NCBI GenBank assembly: GCA_013115125.1
Contig: JABANN010000019.1
Location: 1 to 64,000, forward strand
Length of the DNA stretch: 64,000 nt
Source: Perkinsus olseni
Lineage: Eukaryota; Perkinsozoa; Perkinsida
Direction: 5' to 3'
A model generated the notes under the pieces. The model had not been told where the DNA came from and did no database searches. It worked only from the letters and a program-made list of their open reading frames with translations. Below, piece after piece: positions 1 to 13,536 of the stretch. The position numbers and the translations under genes are program-made. The stretch's first letter is position 1; each line of letters opens with the position of its first letter.

Positions 1-574
1 GAGTTCCGAGTTGTCTAGTCTCGAGGGGCCACCAAACCACGGGTTCGATCAGTCCGACGAATTATTACACCAGAGTTCATGACGCCGGCCGACACGCACC
101 GCTCTCGCCCGCCCTAACTGAGGTTGCCCGCACAGATCAATGAGCCTATCGGGATCGGGAACTTTATAGATCTGCCTTGTGCACGTCTAAATTATCCTGG
201 GTTGGCTCTTTGATGTCGGGAAGAGTCAATTAAACCCCTCCTATGGCTGGCAAGATCATACCTACGTTCTATCGCTGGGACATGTGAGATGGTAAGGAGA
301 GTCGATGCCTTTAGGCGTGTATCCGGCATTGATAAATGGCGAACTCCGCGCGTTGCCATAGCCGTTGCTTGGTTAAGCTTGTTTGTGGGGCGAGGGACTG
401 ACTGGCATACCCATGGCCCTATAAATCGACAAAGAACTTATCAGTAAATCTTTGTCAACTTCGTTCTCTCGCCGTGAAAGCTGTCTCAAGCTCGCTCGTG
501 AAATCCACTCGCTCTGAACGAGTTGCGTCCACTATCTGAGTATGTTGTTAGTATCTTCTTGTTGCCATCTTACA
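1..574. other. Upstream region, no gene recognised
   Basis: No open frame here continues into a recognisable protein. The stretch lies upstream of the first exon of the helicase gene and probably holds its 5' flank and any promoter. No convincing promoter motif was identified. Confidence 0.4.
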
Positions 575-3500
575 ATGACGGCTGCTGTCACCACGACAGC
601 CGTGCGAGGTCCTACCGCCCAAGCGCCATCATTGACACCGCTGCAACAGGAGATATTGAGGTGATAAAAGGGGGGCGTTTAACTTCGCTGTAGATAGAGG
701 GGCAAGGGAGAGCAACATGCAACCATTTGCCGTCCTGGGTACTTGATGGTTGGAAGTGCGGACGGGTGTCTGCGGGTCGTAGTTGCGTTGGTAGTCGGAT
801 TCGTTACCCGGAGTAGTCTTGCAAGAGCACCAGTCCCTTCAACTCAGTTGGGATTTCTTCAAGGACGTGAATGACGACCGGACGCAGGGCGAATTGAAGA
901 AGCTGCATGAGAATGAGGATGAACTTGGGTACTACGGGGAGCCATTGTCACATTTGGAGACGTGCTTGACGGTGCTTGTGGTAGTGTAGTGAACGTAGGG
1001 AGTGCTCACTCCGCCCGTATTTCACGTTCTCTCGAGCAGGTTTGAGCACGTGCCGCTGAGGTTTGAGAACTTTGAGGAGTACAACGACGTCTTCTATCCT
1101 CTATTCCTGCGTGAAACTAAGTCCCAGCTCGATAGAGCTCGGCATATGGAACGAGGAGAGACCGAGAAGTGCGGAACACCCATCTGTTTTCGCGAGAGGC
1201 TCACGGAACTACAAAGTCATCGCTTTGGTATTCAATATTTAATGCAGGTTCTCCCACCTCACTTTCCGGATCATTAATGAGCGTATAGGTTTTGTCCGCC
1301 TCGAGCTGATCCGAATGTCCATGGTAAGTTAGCCGAATGCTCCGCGCGGGAATGAGTAATGGGCTCAGGCTTCGAGAGAACAGTACGGCGGCTCGGATTT
1401 GGTCCTGATGTCCAGTTTAGAGGACCCTCTGGAGGAGAACCCCGTGCATGCCTTAGCGTAGTCATCGGATCGTATCTAGCTCCATCGGGGTATGATCGCC
1501 TTCTAGATACGTGGAAAGCTTCGTTGACGGCCGACTGTCGCTCCGTTTGAGGTACGGAAGGGTGCGCTGAAGCTATTGTATTATCGAACCTGCTCAGACT
1601 TGATCTGCAGACAGCCCAAACAACAGACAAGCACATGTTGGAGTTCCGAGAGCGGAGCAAGCGAATTGCTTCTGCTATTGCGGAGAATGCTGACTGGTAT
1701 ATAACGAAAGTACGAACCCGCGCTTTTTCTCCTCTTTCGGCAACGGTGACTTGCTGCCTTGTCAGATAACGTCCATGTCAACCATTCATCGTGAGTACCA
1801 GGCCATGCAGGCGTTACGGAGGTCGCCTTTGCTAAAATGGGTGCTCAACGATATCGAAGTGGAAGAGGGCCAGTGTGAGGTTAGCCCAAAGGCCGAGCAA
1901 CGTACTAGGGAGTGTGGGGAGCGGTTGAACCCTCGGCGTCGAATCGCCGTGATTTCGCCATGCATCGGAATTTCAGCTACTGCCAAGAAGCGTCGGAAGG
2001 CAGCTGAAGTGGCTAAGCCGGCCGCTAGGAAGCAGCGTCGATTGAAGATGCCTCCTGGACTGAAGACCACGATTGAGGCGAAGTAGTGAGGGATGAGGCG
2101 TCCAGGATCCATGATATTGGGTGAAGCCACTCGTGCCCTATACTGCTAGTATATCAGGTATAACGATTCTCAGCGGCACGCAATTATGGAGGCAACGAAG
2201 AGCGAAGGACTGACGCTTATTCAGGTAGGAAGCGTCGTCCGTGAAGAATCCTACTTTCATTGGGGCATATCCTTGGGCAGAAGGTGCCGTCTGAATCAGA
2301 CGGTCTGATCGTTTTTCACATGCATGCGGTTCATAGGGTCCTCCTGGAACGGGTAAAACTACCACTATCGTCGGAATCCTTTCCGCTATCTTGAACTCGG
2401 ACGACGCGGAAGAAGCAGAGGAGACAGACGGATCCGAGGTCGGGGAGTGACTGCAGTCGGGTTCGGTCATTGGTTCAGCATTTGGACCCTGCTCAGGCGT
2501 CCACTGCGCTACCGCGTGAAATAGTCGATGATGGTGGAGAGCTCAGTAGCAGTGACATCGAAGAGGATCCGGAGGTGATTTGCAGATTGAACGGACTCCC
2601 GACTCTTCGTCATCATCATTCTTGTTGAGCGTGTGAAGTCGTGGAATAGTTGCATTCTCCTCAGTTTGAAGAGCAGCTGGCGAAACGGCGGAAGCGCAAT
2701 TTGGCGGAGATCCGACGAGTAGAGATGAAGTGGGCGTATAAGGGTTTCAAGAGTTGGCAGGAAACGGGTAATAGCTCGTGAAATCGTCAGGATACCATGG
2801 ATTTTCACGACCTTCGGAATTTGTTTGGCTATCAATGGTCTCTTCTGGTGGTTTGCTGTTTGTCGTAGACTCTACGACGTTGAGTGACTCGTTTTGTCGG
2901 TCAGCTCCCAAGATGCTGTATCCGTCGCAACCTAACAACCCCAATGACGCGTACCCTGAGGATCACGTGATGAGGCTCTTCAAGGAGAACACTTCCAACA
3001 CGAAGCCTAAACGTAAATCCAGCTGCCTTGCCGCATGTCTTGCAGGTGATTTACATGGTCGTCGACCATATATTTCAGGTAAGGTTCTTGTTTGTGCTCC
3101 AAGTAACGCCGCTATCGATGAGATTGTGCGGCGAGTGACGTCGACAGGCATATATGGACGAGGTAGGCCGAGAGCTGACGTGGCTCCAGCACTCACTGTG
3201 TCTTAGACGGAACGTTATACACTCCCTATGTTGTACGTCTCGGTCCTAACTTGCATCCCTCACTACAACAGTAAGATACCTTACAGACTCCCAGGGCATC
3301 CCTAGATGTTTTCAAAGGTACTCTCTCGAATCAATCATGGCTACGAGGCGTAAGGCGACTTCCGGTGGAGCTGCTACTAACAAGGAAGATACTTACCGGT
3401 ACTACAGCGCAGGCTCGTCCTGACCCTGATGATAGTCATTTAGGCATCGCATATCGATCCTGAACGAAGCCGTGATCGTCTGTGCCACCCTGTCCGTTAG

Positions 3501-5399
3501 TGGTGGCAGAGATTTGCTCAGTTATCCTGGTAGCTTCGATACCGTTGTGGTTGATGAGGCTAGTCAGGGTGTAGAGATGGGTAATAGCCGCAACATTAAA
3601 GTCCCCTGTTTGGCTTTCTATTGGAATGATTCGGGCTCTCTGCGGGAGCCGTTTGGCGCCCGAGATCATGAGTTGCCGACGGCCGCGACGATGCTGAGCC
3701 TGGGCATCATTCTCAGGGACTCTGATTCCTCTACAAATGGGCTGCCAGCGCATGGTGCTCGTCGGAGATCCTAAACAGCTACCAGCAACGGTGTTCTCTG
3801 CCACCGCGGAACGTTTTGGATACGGCAAAAGTCTGTTCCAGCGTTTGCAGCAATCGGACTTCCAGGTGAGGCCTCTCGGTAGCTCTGAGGATGCCATGCA
3901 CTCGTGTTTGTCAGGTCAATTTGCTGAGCACGCAGTTCCGTATGCACCCGGCCATTGCGGAGTTCCCCTCGAACGAGTTTTACGATGGTGGCGTCAAAAA
4001 CGCCGACAATATTATGGAGCTCGTTGGAGATCAGCCGTGGTCACACATACCGGTATGAATCCCCCTTCAGTACTGCGACTGGTCGGGTATGCTCGGTTTT
4101 TCAGATCTTCGGCCCCGTGTCATTCTTCAACGTCCCCGGTCAAGAAGAGAAGTCCTACACGTCTCTCACTAATGAAGCCGAGGCGAACTTTATTATTCAC
4201 ATCTTCAAGATGCTGCAGGTGTGCTGGCCGGAGGAGCCATGGCGCGAGAAGCTGGCCGTCATATCTCCTTACGCAGAGCAGGTAAGTGCTCTCAGGTGCC
4301 TATCGACGAGCTTCTGCTAAGGTCTCGTCCTCATCCACAGGTTCGGCTCATTCGCCAAAAGTTCAGACAGCTCTACAATATGGTCGAAAGCAAGGTCTGC
4401 CCGGTGGAGGTGAACACGGTCGATGGATTCCAGGGAAGAGAAAAGGATTGTGTCATCGTGTCGACAGTAAGCGCCCTATCGGATGACTGCCGCCTCCTGT
4501 TCATCTTGTTGATGATAGGTCCGTGCCGATCCGGATGGGACGTCGGTCGGTTTCGTAAGAGACGTGAGACGAATGAATGTTAGTCTCACAAGAGGAAGGA
4601 CCAACCTGTGGGTCTGTGGTATGTTTGGCGGCGGTTGCCACAGAGACAATCATACGGGAAACGTTCGTCTGTGTCAGGGCATCAGCGAATGCTTTCTAAC
4701 AATCCGCATTGGAAGAACTTCATTGTTAAGCAGCAGAAGGAGAAGCGACTCTTCAACGTAAAATGCTTCTCGGACTCGGACCAGGCGGATGCTTGCCTCT
4801 CGTCTCGGCCTCTCTTGCTAGTTTTATGTCTGTTGGAATTTGACCGAGGCAACTATTTCTCGTCCTGCAGGTTACGCCGGGTAATGTTGATGGCTTCCTA
4901 CGTAACTGGATGTGGGCCTACTTCGTTCGTAACAAGAAGAATGGCAAGGTCATGAAGTACCGTCCCGATGCAGCTGAATTCCTAGCAGGTGATATTTTCT
5001 ACCTTGCGATATCACCGAATCTCTATTCATTCGAACTTGTCCCTCAGACGAGCACCTCAAGAAGGGCGCCGCGGGTAGTGCAACTGCCGCAGACATACTT
5101 CAGAAATCTGAGGGCGGCGCTTTCAAGCTCACCGCATCAGAGATCAGTGAATTGTAGGAGACCGGGGAGTAACTCAGTGTTGCGGGCAATGATCTGTGTA
5201 GGTACGAGAAGTCCGCTATCGCAGCCAAGGCCAAGGCCATGGAGAAGGATGTCGGAAAGGATATCGAAGAGGTTTGACAAAGCTTCGCAGCTGAAACTCT
5301 ATAGAGCTTCTTGTTCAGGTTGCTTCCCTCGATAGCCCTTTGGAGGGTGTTTCTCCAGCAGCGACTTCACCCGCGATCGACGCTGATATGGTAGTATAG
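575..5399 (+). CDS. Sen1/UPF1-type superfamily 1 RNA/DNA helicase (multi-exon)
   Basis: Predicted ATP-dependent helicase of the Sen1/senataxin group, which in other eukaryotes resolves RNA-DNA hybrids and helps end transcription. The start ATG at 575 opens an exon that splices in frame (660/848, then 961/1040) into the Sen1-typical segment around VPLRFENFEEYNDVFYPLF. Later exons carry LTSMSTIH-type text near 1773-1860 and YNDSQRHAIMEATKSEG (2155-2224). The Walker A GPPGTGKTTT follows at about 2337. Motif Ia is VLVCAPSNAAIDE (about 3085), the DEAx box is VVDEASQ (about 3547), and motif III is VLVGDPKQLPAT (about 3750). STQFRMHP (about 3918), VNTVDGFQGREKD (about 4410) and VSLTRGR (about 4575) complete the set. 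The last exons add a short acidic/alanine-rich tail ending in ADMVV at 5399. All helicase motifs are intact. The exon structure between about 1360 and 2150 and between 2450 and 3080 is uncertain. Confidence 0.88.
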
Positions 5400-5737
5400 G
5401 GCGGTGTTGCGCTTGATACCCATGACGACCAGTGGTTTAGGGTGGGCTTCTTATCGTTTCTTTTCTGTGTCAGCTGGCGGAGGGGGCTGATTCAAAGGCT
5501 CATTCGAAGGCTGATACTGTCCCTGACGATTGACGTTTCTACCGAACTGGTCCTTCCGTGTTATAGTTCGTCAGAGGCAGTCCAAGACTTAGTGGGGTGT
5601 CTCCATAATGTGTGAGGCTGTACTCGCAACGCTAGCTCCTTGAATTGTCGAGCCCCGCACTTGAGTCTTTGTGTACCGCACTTGTGTACCCGCTGACGCA
5701 AGCGTGCGATGTTTGAATAAGCTCTTCTATACTTCCT
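5400..5737. other. Intergenic spacer
   Basis: Lies between the helicase stop and the start of the LisH/WD40 gene. It probably carries the helicase 3' UTR and the next promoter. No ORF with family features was seen on either strand. Confidence 0.4.
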
Positions 5738-7994
5738 ATGGACCACGTCTCGCTGAGTGGAACTCCATCAGCGACGACTGAAGCAACGAAGCGTGCCACG
5801 ACCTTGTCGGAGGATCAACGAAAAGGCCTCGAGAGTGCCGTACTTGGATACCTCATGTAAGATAGTTTTTATCTGTTCTGAACTATTTACTATCGCTACC
5901 CATACATTTGGGAAGCTAGTTCTCCCTTCGATGTGTCCTAACAGAACAAGAGCCTGGAGGAATCTTCCAGTCGTCATCGACGGTTCTTATGTCAGAGAGT
6001 ACTACCCTAAAGTAGGGTTGCAATTCGGTATAGCGAGCGGTGCTGAGGATCCCGCCAAGTTCAGAGGCCTGCTTGAAGAGAAATGGGTTTGTGCAGCTAG
6101 GCTCACGAGAAGAGTACTAGAACTAGAGGCCGAACTGGAGGGCATCCCAGTGGCAAAGAGAAGTGATAAGCTGCGGCCTCACCTCATTGATGCTGCAATC
6201 CGTCGGCGCTTCCAGGTCGATTCAACTCCGTTTCCGCGACGAGGCCAATGATACCGTTTGGACCGTGCTGCGGCAAAGTCTGTCTCCCTGACCGGCCTGT
6301 TGTTATGTGTATGGAAGCTTTGCCTTCGTGTCCGTCCGTAGTGGCTGTCGGGCGGGTGAGGGGTCTCTAACCTTCCAATTATTGTCGTTCCGCGACATTT
6401 TTGGTCAGTCCGACGGGGTGGTATCAATATACGAAGCGAATGAGAAGCGACTGATCGGAGATCTTCGAGACCATTCGCATGGGTTGACGGATCTTTCTTT
6501 CAATGTTGACGGTGCGACTTTTCGATGAAAGAATTTCAAACTTCGAAACCGACCTGGTAGGCTCGCTACTCGCCACGGCGGCGAAAGATGGCACAGTCAA
6601 GCTGTGGGACTGCACTTCTTCGAGAAGGGTGTGGAGATGCGTTAGGACCCTGGTTGCTGATTCGGAAGGCTGCATGATTGTAAGGTTCCTCACTGATATC
6701 TGCGCTTTAGTAGCAGACGAGCTTATCCGCTGTTGCAGATGTGCCGGTTTGCGTCTGAATCGTCGATAGTGACGTTTTCACTCGGAGGAGGCCTTCAAGT
6801 TTGGGATACTGACAGTGGTAGCAGGGACCTCCGTGAAGGATACGGTGACCAGGTCTCTTTCCATTTGTTAGGGCATTGCTTGTCGAGCGTGGCCGTGGGC
6901 ACGGCTAGCGGAACGACTCCCCTGGCTCTAGCGCTCGATGGCGGGGTACTCAACTGCGATCGGCTTCGACCCGAGAACTCAAGTTTTTCCAGGCATTTTC
7001 GAGCTTCCGATTAACCATCTTTGTTGATCAGTGGATCGCCCTCGGCGTGAACAGTCGTTTGATTGCGTTTCCAACACGTGAGCTTCCCGATCAACGACAA
7101 ACAATCTCGCTGCCGTCAACTATCAGTGAAGGACAAATGGTCTCACTCGATGCGGTGAGACTGCTTGATGGGATCCTCGATGACGAAGCGTCAGTTCCAT
7201 CACACTCTCATTCTCACTCAGGACATACTACGGATCCAGATAATGCAGCGGGCGAACGCCGATTCTAACGATCCCCCCTTAGCTTTCTCGTGTTCGAGAG
7301 ATGCATCGGTAGGACAACCACCCACGGTTTGGTACTCCCGAAGCAAATACCGTGGGTCGTGATGTAGGTAAGATGCTGGGACCTCAGTACCTTGTGTATG
7401 CTGGCGAGCTATGGTGGTCACGCCGGAGCATGCCGCTGCATCACACCGCTGGGAAACGGGTAACTCTTGAGGAACTCGCCAACTGTGATCCTTCTATCAC
7501 TGATCTCCGCAGGTATTTCTACAGCATCGCAGAAGATGCTGATTGTCTCGGGCATATATGGAGTATGGAGATTGCAGAGTCGCGAGGGCGAATATCGGCA
7601 AGGGTTACTTTCCGAGCTCAACTGACGGAACACGGTGAGGGTTAACACTCTCCTCCTCGTGGAGAATTTCAGAAACGTGTAAGGGACTTTCGCGATAACT
7701 TCCCTGATCACCATCACAGAGTGCTTGCCTCGCAGTGCTATGTTCACGGCGATGGCCGTTCTTCTGAAGAAGCGAGAATCACGCAGCGCGGTTCTGAATT
7801 CACCATACTTTGCGTCGGTCCTGTCAGGTACATTAACAGGGGAAGCGTCGGGGAGAGATTCGTTCAGCCCGAGTTCCCTTCCCCGCTGTGCGGTTCTGAG
7901 TCGGGATACATTAATCGTAGCGGCAAGTGGGGGCGTACTCTTGACTTGGAAGTGCGCCGCCATCAATGGTGATCGTGGTGGCGAAAACAAATGA
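5738..7994 (+). CDS. LIS1-like LisH/WD40 protein
   Basis: Probable member of the LIS1/NudF group, which regulates dynein. Exon 1 (from ATG 5738) encodes a LisH-like helix pair: LSEDQRKGLESAVLGYL. It is joined by an intron with AG at about 5942 to a second exon. That exon contains FRGLLEEKWVCAARLTRRVL and LELEAELEG, closely matching the coiled coil that follows LisH in LIS1. Blades follow in separate exons: SDGVVSIYEANEK (about 6411), ATAAKDGTVKLWDC (about 6575), FSLGGGLQVWDTDSG (about 6778), LAFSCSRDASV (about 7281) and a terminal IVAASGGVLLTWKC (about 7913). The stop is at 7992-7994. Blade spacing is irregular and several blades lack the WD dipeptide, so the protein is divergent or some exons (7020-7850) are misplaced. 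Another LisH-WD40 family such as SMU1-like is possible, but the LEEKW coiled coil favours LIS1. Confidence 0.62.
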
Positions 7995-8614
7995 TGATTG
8001 CTAAGACGCATGTACAATAAGATGGGAACTTCATCCAATACTTCTCCTCCTCCTCAGTGGAATGTTTCTGGTGTTAGTTATAGACAACCGGGGGTGAACA
8101 GGGGGACAGCCTGGGCCACGAAAGGGCTTCAAGTCTCGCACTTGTTAGTCAGATGCCAATCTCGAAACGAAGTGTCATTTGACATGAATGTTGGGATAAG
8201 GCTTGGCTGAAGATCATCAGTTATTCGGCTGATACAAATGATTAGAGGCTCGCTCGTTATATGTCTCTAGGGAATTCCGTCCTCCTAAGGTCCGTGTGAT
8301 TTCCGTTACCCTCTCAGAGCCGTGTGCATTTCGGTCACACCAACCGAGTCACTACTTTTCCGCCATCGTGAGCACTAGATCACACTAACTCACGGAGACC
8401 AGGGGGACAATCTGAGAAGTCAGACGCTCGAAACAATAGCAAACAATTCGGGAGAAGCCGCCCGCCGTGGAACGCATATCTCCGATGCTACGTGCTTGAT
8501 TGCGCGCGCAGCACAAAATGCTCTTACTCCAGAGCACTTTGAACGCGAAATCCTAATTTAGAATCCCTAATGTTCCTGAACTTCAGTTTTTTCTCGCCAA
8601 ATCGGCATCATACA
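7995..8614. other. Intergenic spacer
   Basis: About 620 bp between two plus-strand genes. I see no supported exon, RNA gene or repeat; it presumably holds the 3' UTR and the promoter of the phospho-lyase gene. Confidence 0.4.
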
Positions 8615-10330
<1,716 letters not shown>

Positions 10331-11716
10331 AGGGGAATCGTCTTCCATGCGATAGTCCGACGATGAGCTTCCGAGGGCAGCTAAGCAACACCGCTCGGCA
10401 CATCATCTCCTTTTCGGTTAGGTACTGACTGCTATCGACGCTGAGGGTGGTGGAAGGCAATACCAGAGTATACCCACCTGATGATTGACCGGTCGGACTA
10501 AGGCTCCGTGTTTTAAGTCTGTGTCGGGGGGTTGCCTCCTACGGAAGTCTACATCAACAAGAACCAACGCCTCCGAGTTTATCTCACGTGCTGTCGCCGG
10601 GACGCCAACTCGTCTCAGGGCTATCGAGGGAGGCGCGGGTCCGTTTATCAAAGGGATTTTCGCGTTGGTCAATGCGGCATCTTTATAGCACGGGGTGCTC
10701 TGGCGTCCGACACTTGCGCGGCAGCTCCCGAACACCTAAATTGACGAACTCTGATTAAATCAGTCAGCATGCTATGCAACGTTCGGGGTTCAACCTCTGC
10801 TGCCACATTCATCACAGCAAGGGCCCTGTTAGAAAACTCAAACCCTTACAGTAGCGGATCCGGCCAACCAGGTGGGCCCACCTCTCTTGTACGACTTCTG
10901 CCGGGCAAGTAGTGACCAGCGGACGCCCCAACTTCTCATTCTATTAAACCGTCGTGGTCCTGCCACAGACGACTATCTGGCAATCAACATTGCTCATGGG
11001 TTGCAAAACCGCCGTTTCGTTCTTCCGTTATGAGGCACCACTCAATCGGTCGTGCAAAAGTTACACAATGACGTCATAATTGGTAGACAAAAGTCCCTCG
11101 TCCAGGCGAAGCGTTTATCTGGACTACAGGTCGGGAAAATCGCTTCGCGTGTGAGGGATAGTACGCGCCTCGTAGGTGGCTGGTCACCATAAACAGGTCA
11201 CGTTGCACCGAAGTGGTAATTGGTGAAGTAAGAATGTTATCCATTAACACCCATTGTGGACGCAGATGGGTGATCCCCAAGTCGGTCGTATGACCGTATT
11301 CAACTTTCGTGACTCCACGTTGGCACAGTTCTGGAATGCGACTGGAGCAAGCCACTACAGCGAGCATGGCATCCGGAAACCGTTGTCCCTTGCCATGTAC
11401 ATGATCCATATCGATTTGTGTGACCGCAGTATCCGCAACCATCTCCCAGGGGGTCAAAATTCGCACAAATGGAGGACTCCTGCAGTTATTAAGTTAAAAG
11501 ATTCGACACCCAGATCAAAACTGTGACATCCCGCTTGCTCACACCACAATTTCGGAACACAGTACGGATGCAACCCAATATTGTCGACTGAGAACTCAAG
11601 ACACACCGATACGAATAAATGATTTCAAAGACGTGTAATAGATACTAGCTCAATGGTTACACTACTCGTTTAAACGATACGATCGCAAAACAGAATCAGA
11701 TTTGCAATTCGAGCTG
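10331..11716. other. Gene-poor 1.4 kb region
   Basis: Both strands carry only short frames without motifs or believable splice links (for example 130 codons at 11074-11466 minus and 105 codons at 10418-10735 minus). It is the convergent gap between the phospho-lyase and the zinc-finger gene, so 3' UTRs of both may reach in. Confidence 0.4.
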
Positions 11717-13004
11717 TTAGAATCTTCGATCACGACTGCGACTCCTCGATCGAGGTCGGGCAGCGCTGCGTTCCCCACCATCGGTAGAGGCCCCTGTAGC
11801 AGCGAGGTTGGAAGGTATACCGTTGCTCATGGAACCAACACCGTAAGCTCCCATGGCTGAGCCGTAAGTAGGAGCCGCGCCGCATTTGCGGCACACAACT
11901 CTCGAGGCAAAGTTCATGTCACCGCATGCTGGACAGTCCCAGTCACCTGAAGAGTAACGGCGGTGGTACACAATGTTCCGTTGCAAAGACGAAACAATTC
12001 ACCCTCTCGCCTTCCTTGTTTTCCCTTCCCGCCGGCACCCCACCAACCGGGCCACCCACCGTACGCCGCGGGCATAGCAGTTGACGGATCCGCTGCTCCG
12101 TCGGGACCTGCACGACAAAGGCTTACTACCGTGTTACTCGGATGATAGACCAAGGTACCCGCAGATCCAGGGTAGGCGCCCATCATCGGCCAGTAAGCTG
12201 CGGCCACGGCGGCGAGATACTCCGGACTGGACGGATCGGGAGGTGGAGCGCCCTTGGCAGCATAGCAGCTGCGGCAATACTCGTTTCTGGCGAACTGGTG
12301 GTCCCCACAAGTATTGCAGAACCTACGAGATCACAGACGTTGAATGCGCAGCTGAGATTTCTGATAAAAGCCACCTTCGAAAAGTTGGATAAACCTCAGA
12401 TGAGAAATCCACGATTAGGGCTTACCAATCGCCCTCCCTAACTTCTTGCTTACTTCCGCCACCTTTTCTCGGCCAACCTGAGCAGTACACCCAAATAAAA
12501 AACAGAAGAGTAAACAGGCAATCATGCGAATGAACATCTGAACGCATTTCTAGACGTATAGTGCACCAGAAAACGATCATTCAACATGAGGGCAAACGCC
12601 TAACACCCAGCCGGTACTGTTGAGAAACCAAACAACTTGGGGTTTCACAGAAGGTAAACGACCCACCCATTTGTACTCATCCCCGTGGCGGCCCCTCCCC
12701 AACCCCCGCTGTAACCAGAAGAGGACTGTTCTCCATGATGTTCTCTCGCCTGCCCGGTGCCAGCCCCATCAGAAGTTGCCGAAGTTGTTTCTCGGCCACC
12801 GCCCTTCCCACCATAATAACCGTCACCCCAGGTCCCTCCACCACCACCGTGGCCTACGTTTTCATTATAAGCGTCGTTGTAGCCAGCTGGCATTGGCATC
12901 TGCTGCTGAGGCATCGCGTATGGATCAGGTCCTGATGGCGGCATCCCCTGGCCAGGTGGGCCCATCATAGAAGATGGATCGCCCGGGTAGTAGGGAGGTT
13001 GCAT
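11717..13004 (-). CDS. RanBP2-type zinc-finger protein with Gly/Pro-rich N-terminus and RS tail
   Basis: Predicted RNA-binding protein with two RanBP2-type zinc fingers, a class that binds single-stranded RNA in splicing factors such as ZRANB2 and FUS/TAF15. Exon 1 (13004 to about 12677) begins MQPPYYPGDPSSMMGPPGQG and is rich in Pro, Met, Gln and then Gly/Trp. Exon 2 (12322-12003) holds a finger FCNTCGDHQFARNEYCRSC and a Tyr/Gly/Trp-rich stretch. A 56-nt intron (12002-11947) joins it in frame to GDWDCPACGDMNFASRVVCR, with the next KC completing the four-cysteine finger. The protein ends in an RS tail, RPRSRSRSRDRRF. The finger plus RS tail suggests pre-mRNA splicing or mRNA export. The first splice donor (12676) is my choice among several and an extra small exon is possible. 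Confidence 0.8.
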
Positions 13005-13536
13005 GACCGAAGGGGTGTAAAATGAAACGAACTGAGACCGGTGAATAACGGATGATTTCTAAAATAATGTAGATTCTACCTACTGATACCGATTGTAGCT
13101 CTGGTGCTCCCAGTGGAACTCGTTCTGATGGGGCCAGTCAACGCGCAACCATAACACGGTCAATGGAAGCAACCCCGATAGACGAAGACATGTATAGGCC
13201 CCCACGACCATTTGGTGTAGCGACTCTTGGACCGCGTACGTGATTGAATAATGCACGCAATTGGAATGGCGCACGCCCTATGGATCGATATGCCGCGCTC
13301 TATTGATTTGCGGACTTGCTCAAGGCAGCCCTCGGAGATGATTCACGCTCAAGTATGCAGTCTCATGCTCATCTCTGGCGTCATACTTAGCAAAGGTGGA
13401 TCTCTCCTGCAAAATCGAAGCAGTAGCGGAAAGAAGAGTGGCGAGGGGATGCCTGAGTGTGTTTCACACTGCCCAAGGTGTCGTTTTCCCCGACAACCTC
13501 ATTTCTGCCTCCTCTCAAGATTATCTTTCCTACCCG
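13005..13536. other. Divergent intergenic region
   Basis: Separates the minus-strand zinc-finger gene from the plus-strand ArfGAP gene, so it should contain both promoters. The open frame at 13396-13629 plus continues upstream of the chosen ArfGAP start, so a longer ArfGAP N-terminus cannot be excluded. Nothing else is supported. Confidence 0.35.

Noticed and set aside
7352-7645. 97-codon plus ORF as a separate gene
   Set aside because: It lies between WD40-like exons of the LIS1-like gene and lacks features of its own; probably intron/exon read-through.
11074-11466. 130-codon minus-strand ORF in the gene-poor region
   Set aside because: No motif, no hydrophobic or repeat pattern, and no neighbouring in-phase exon; consistent with chance.
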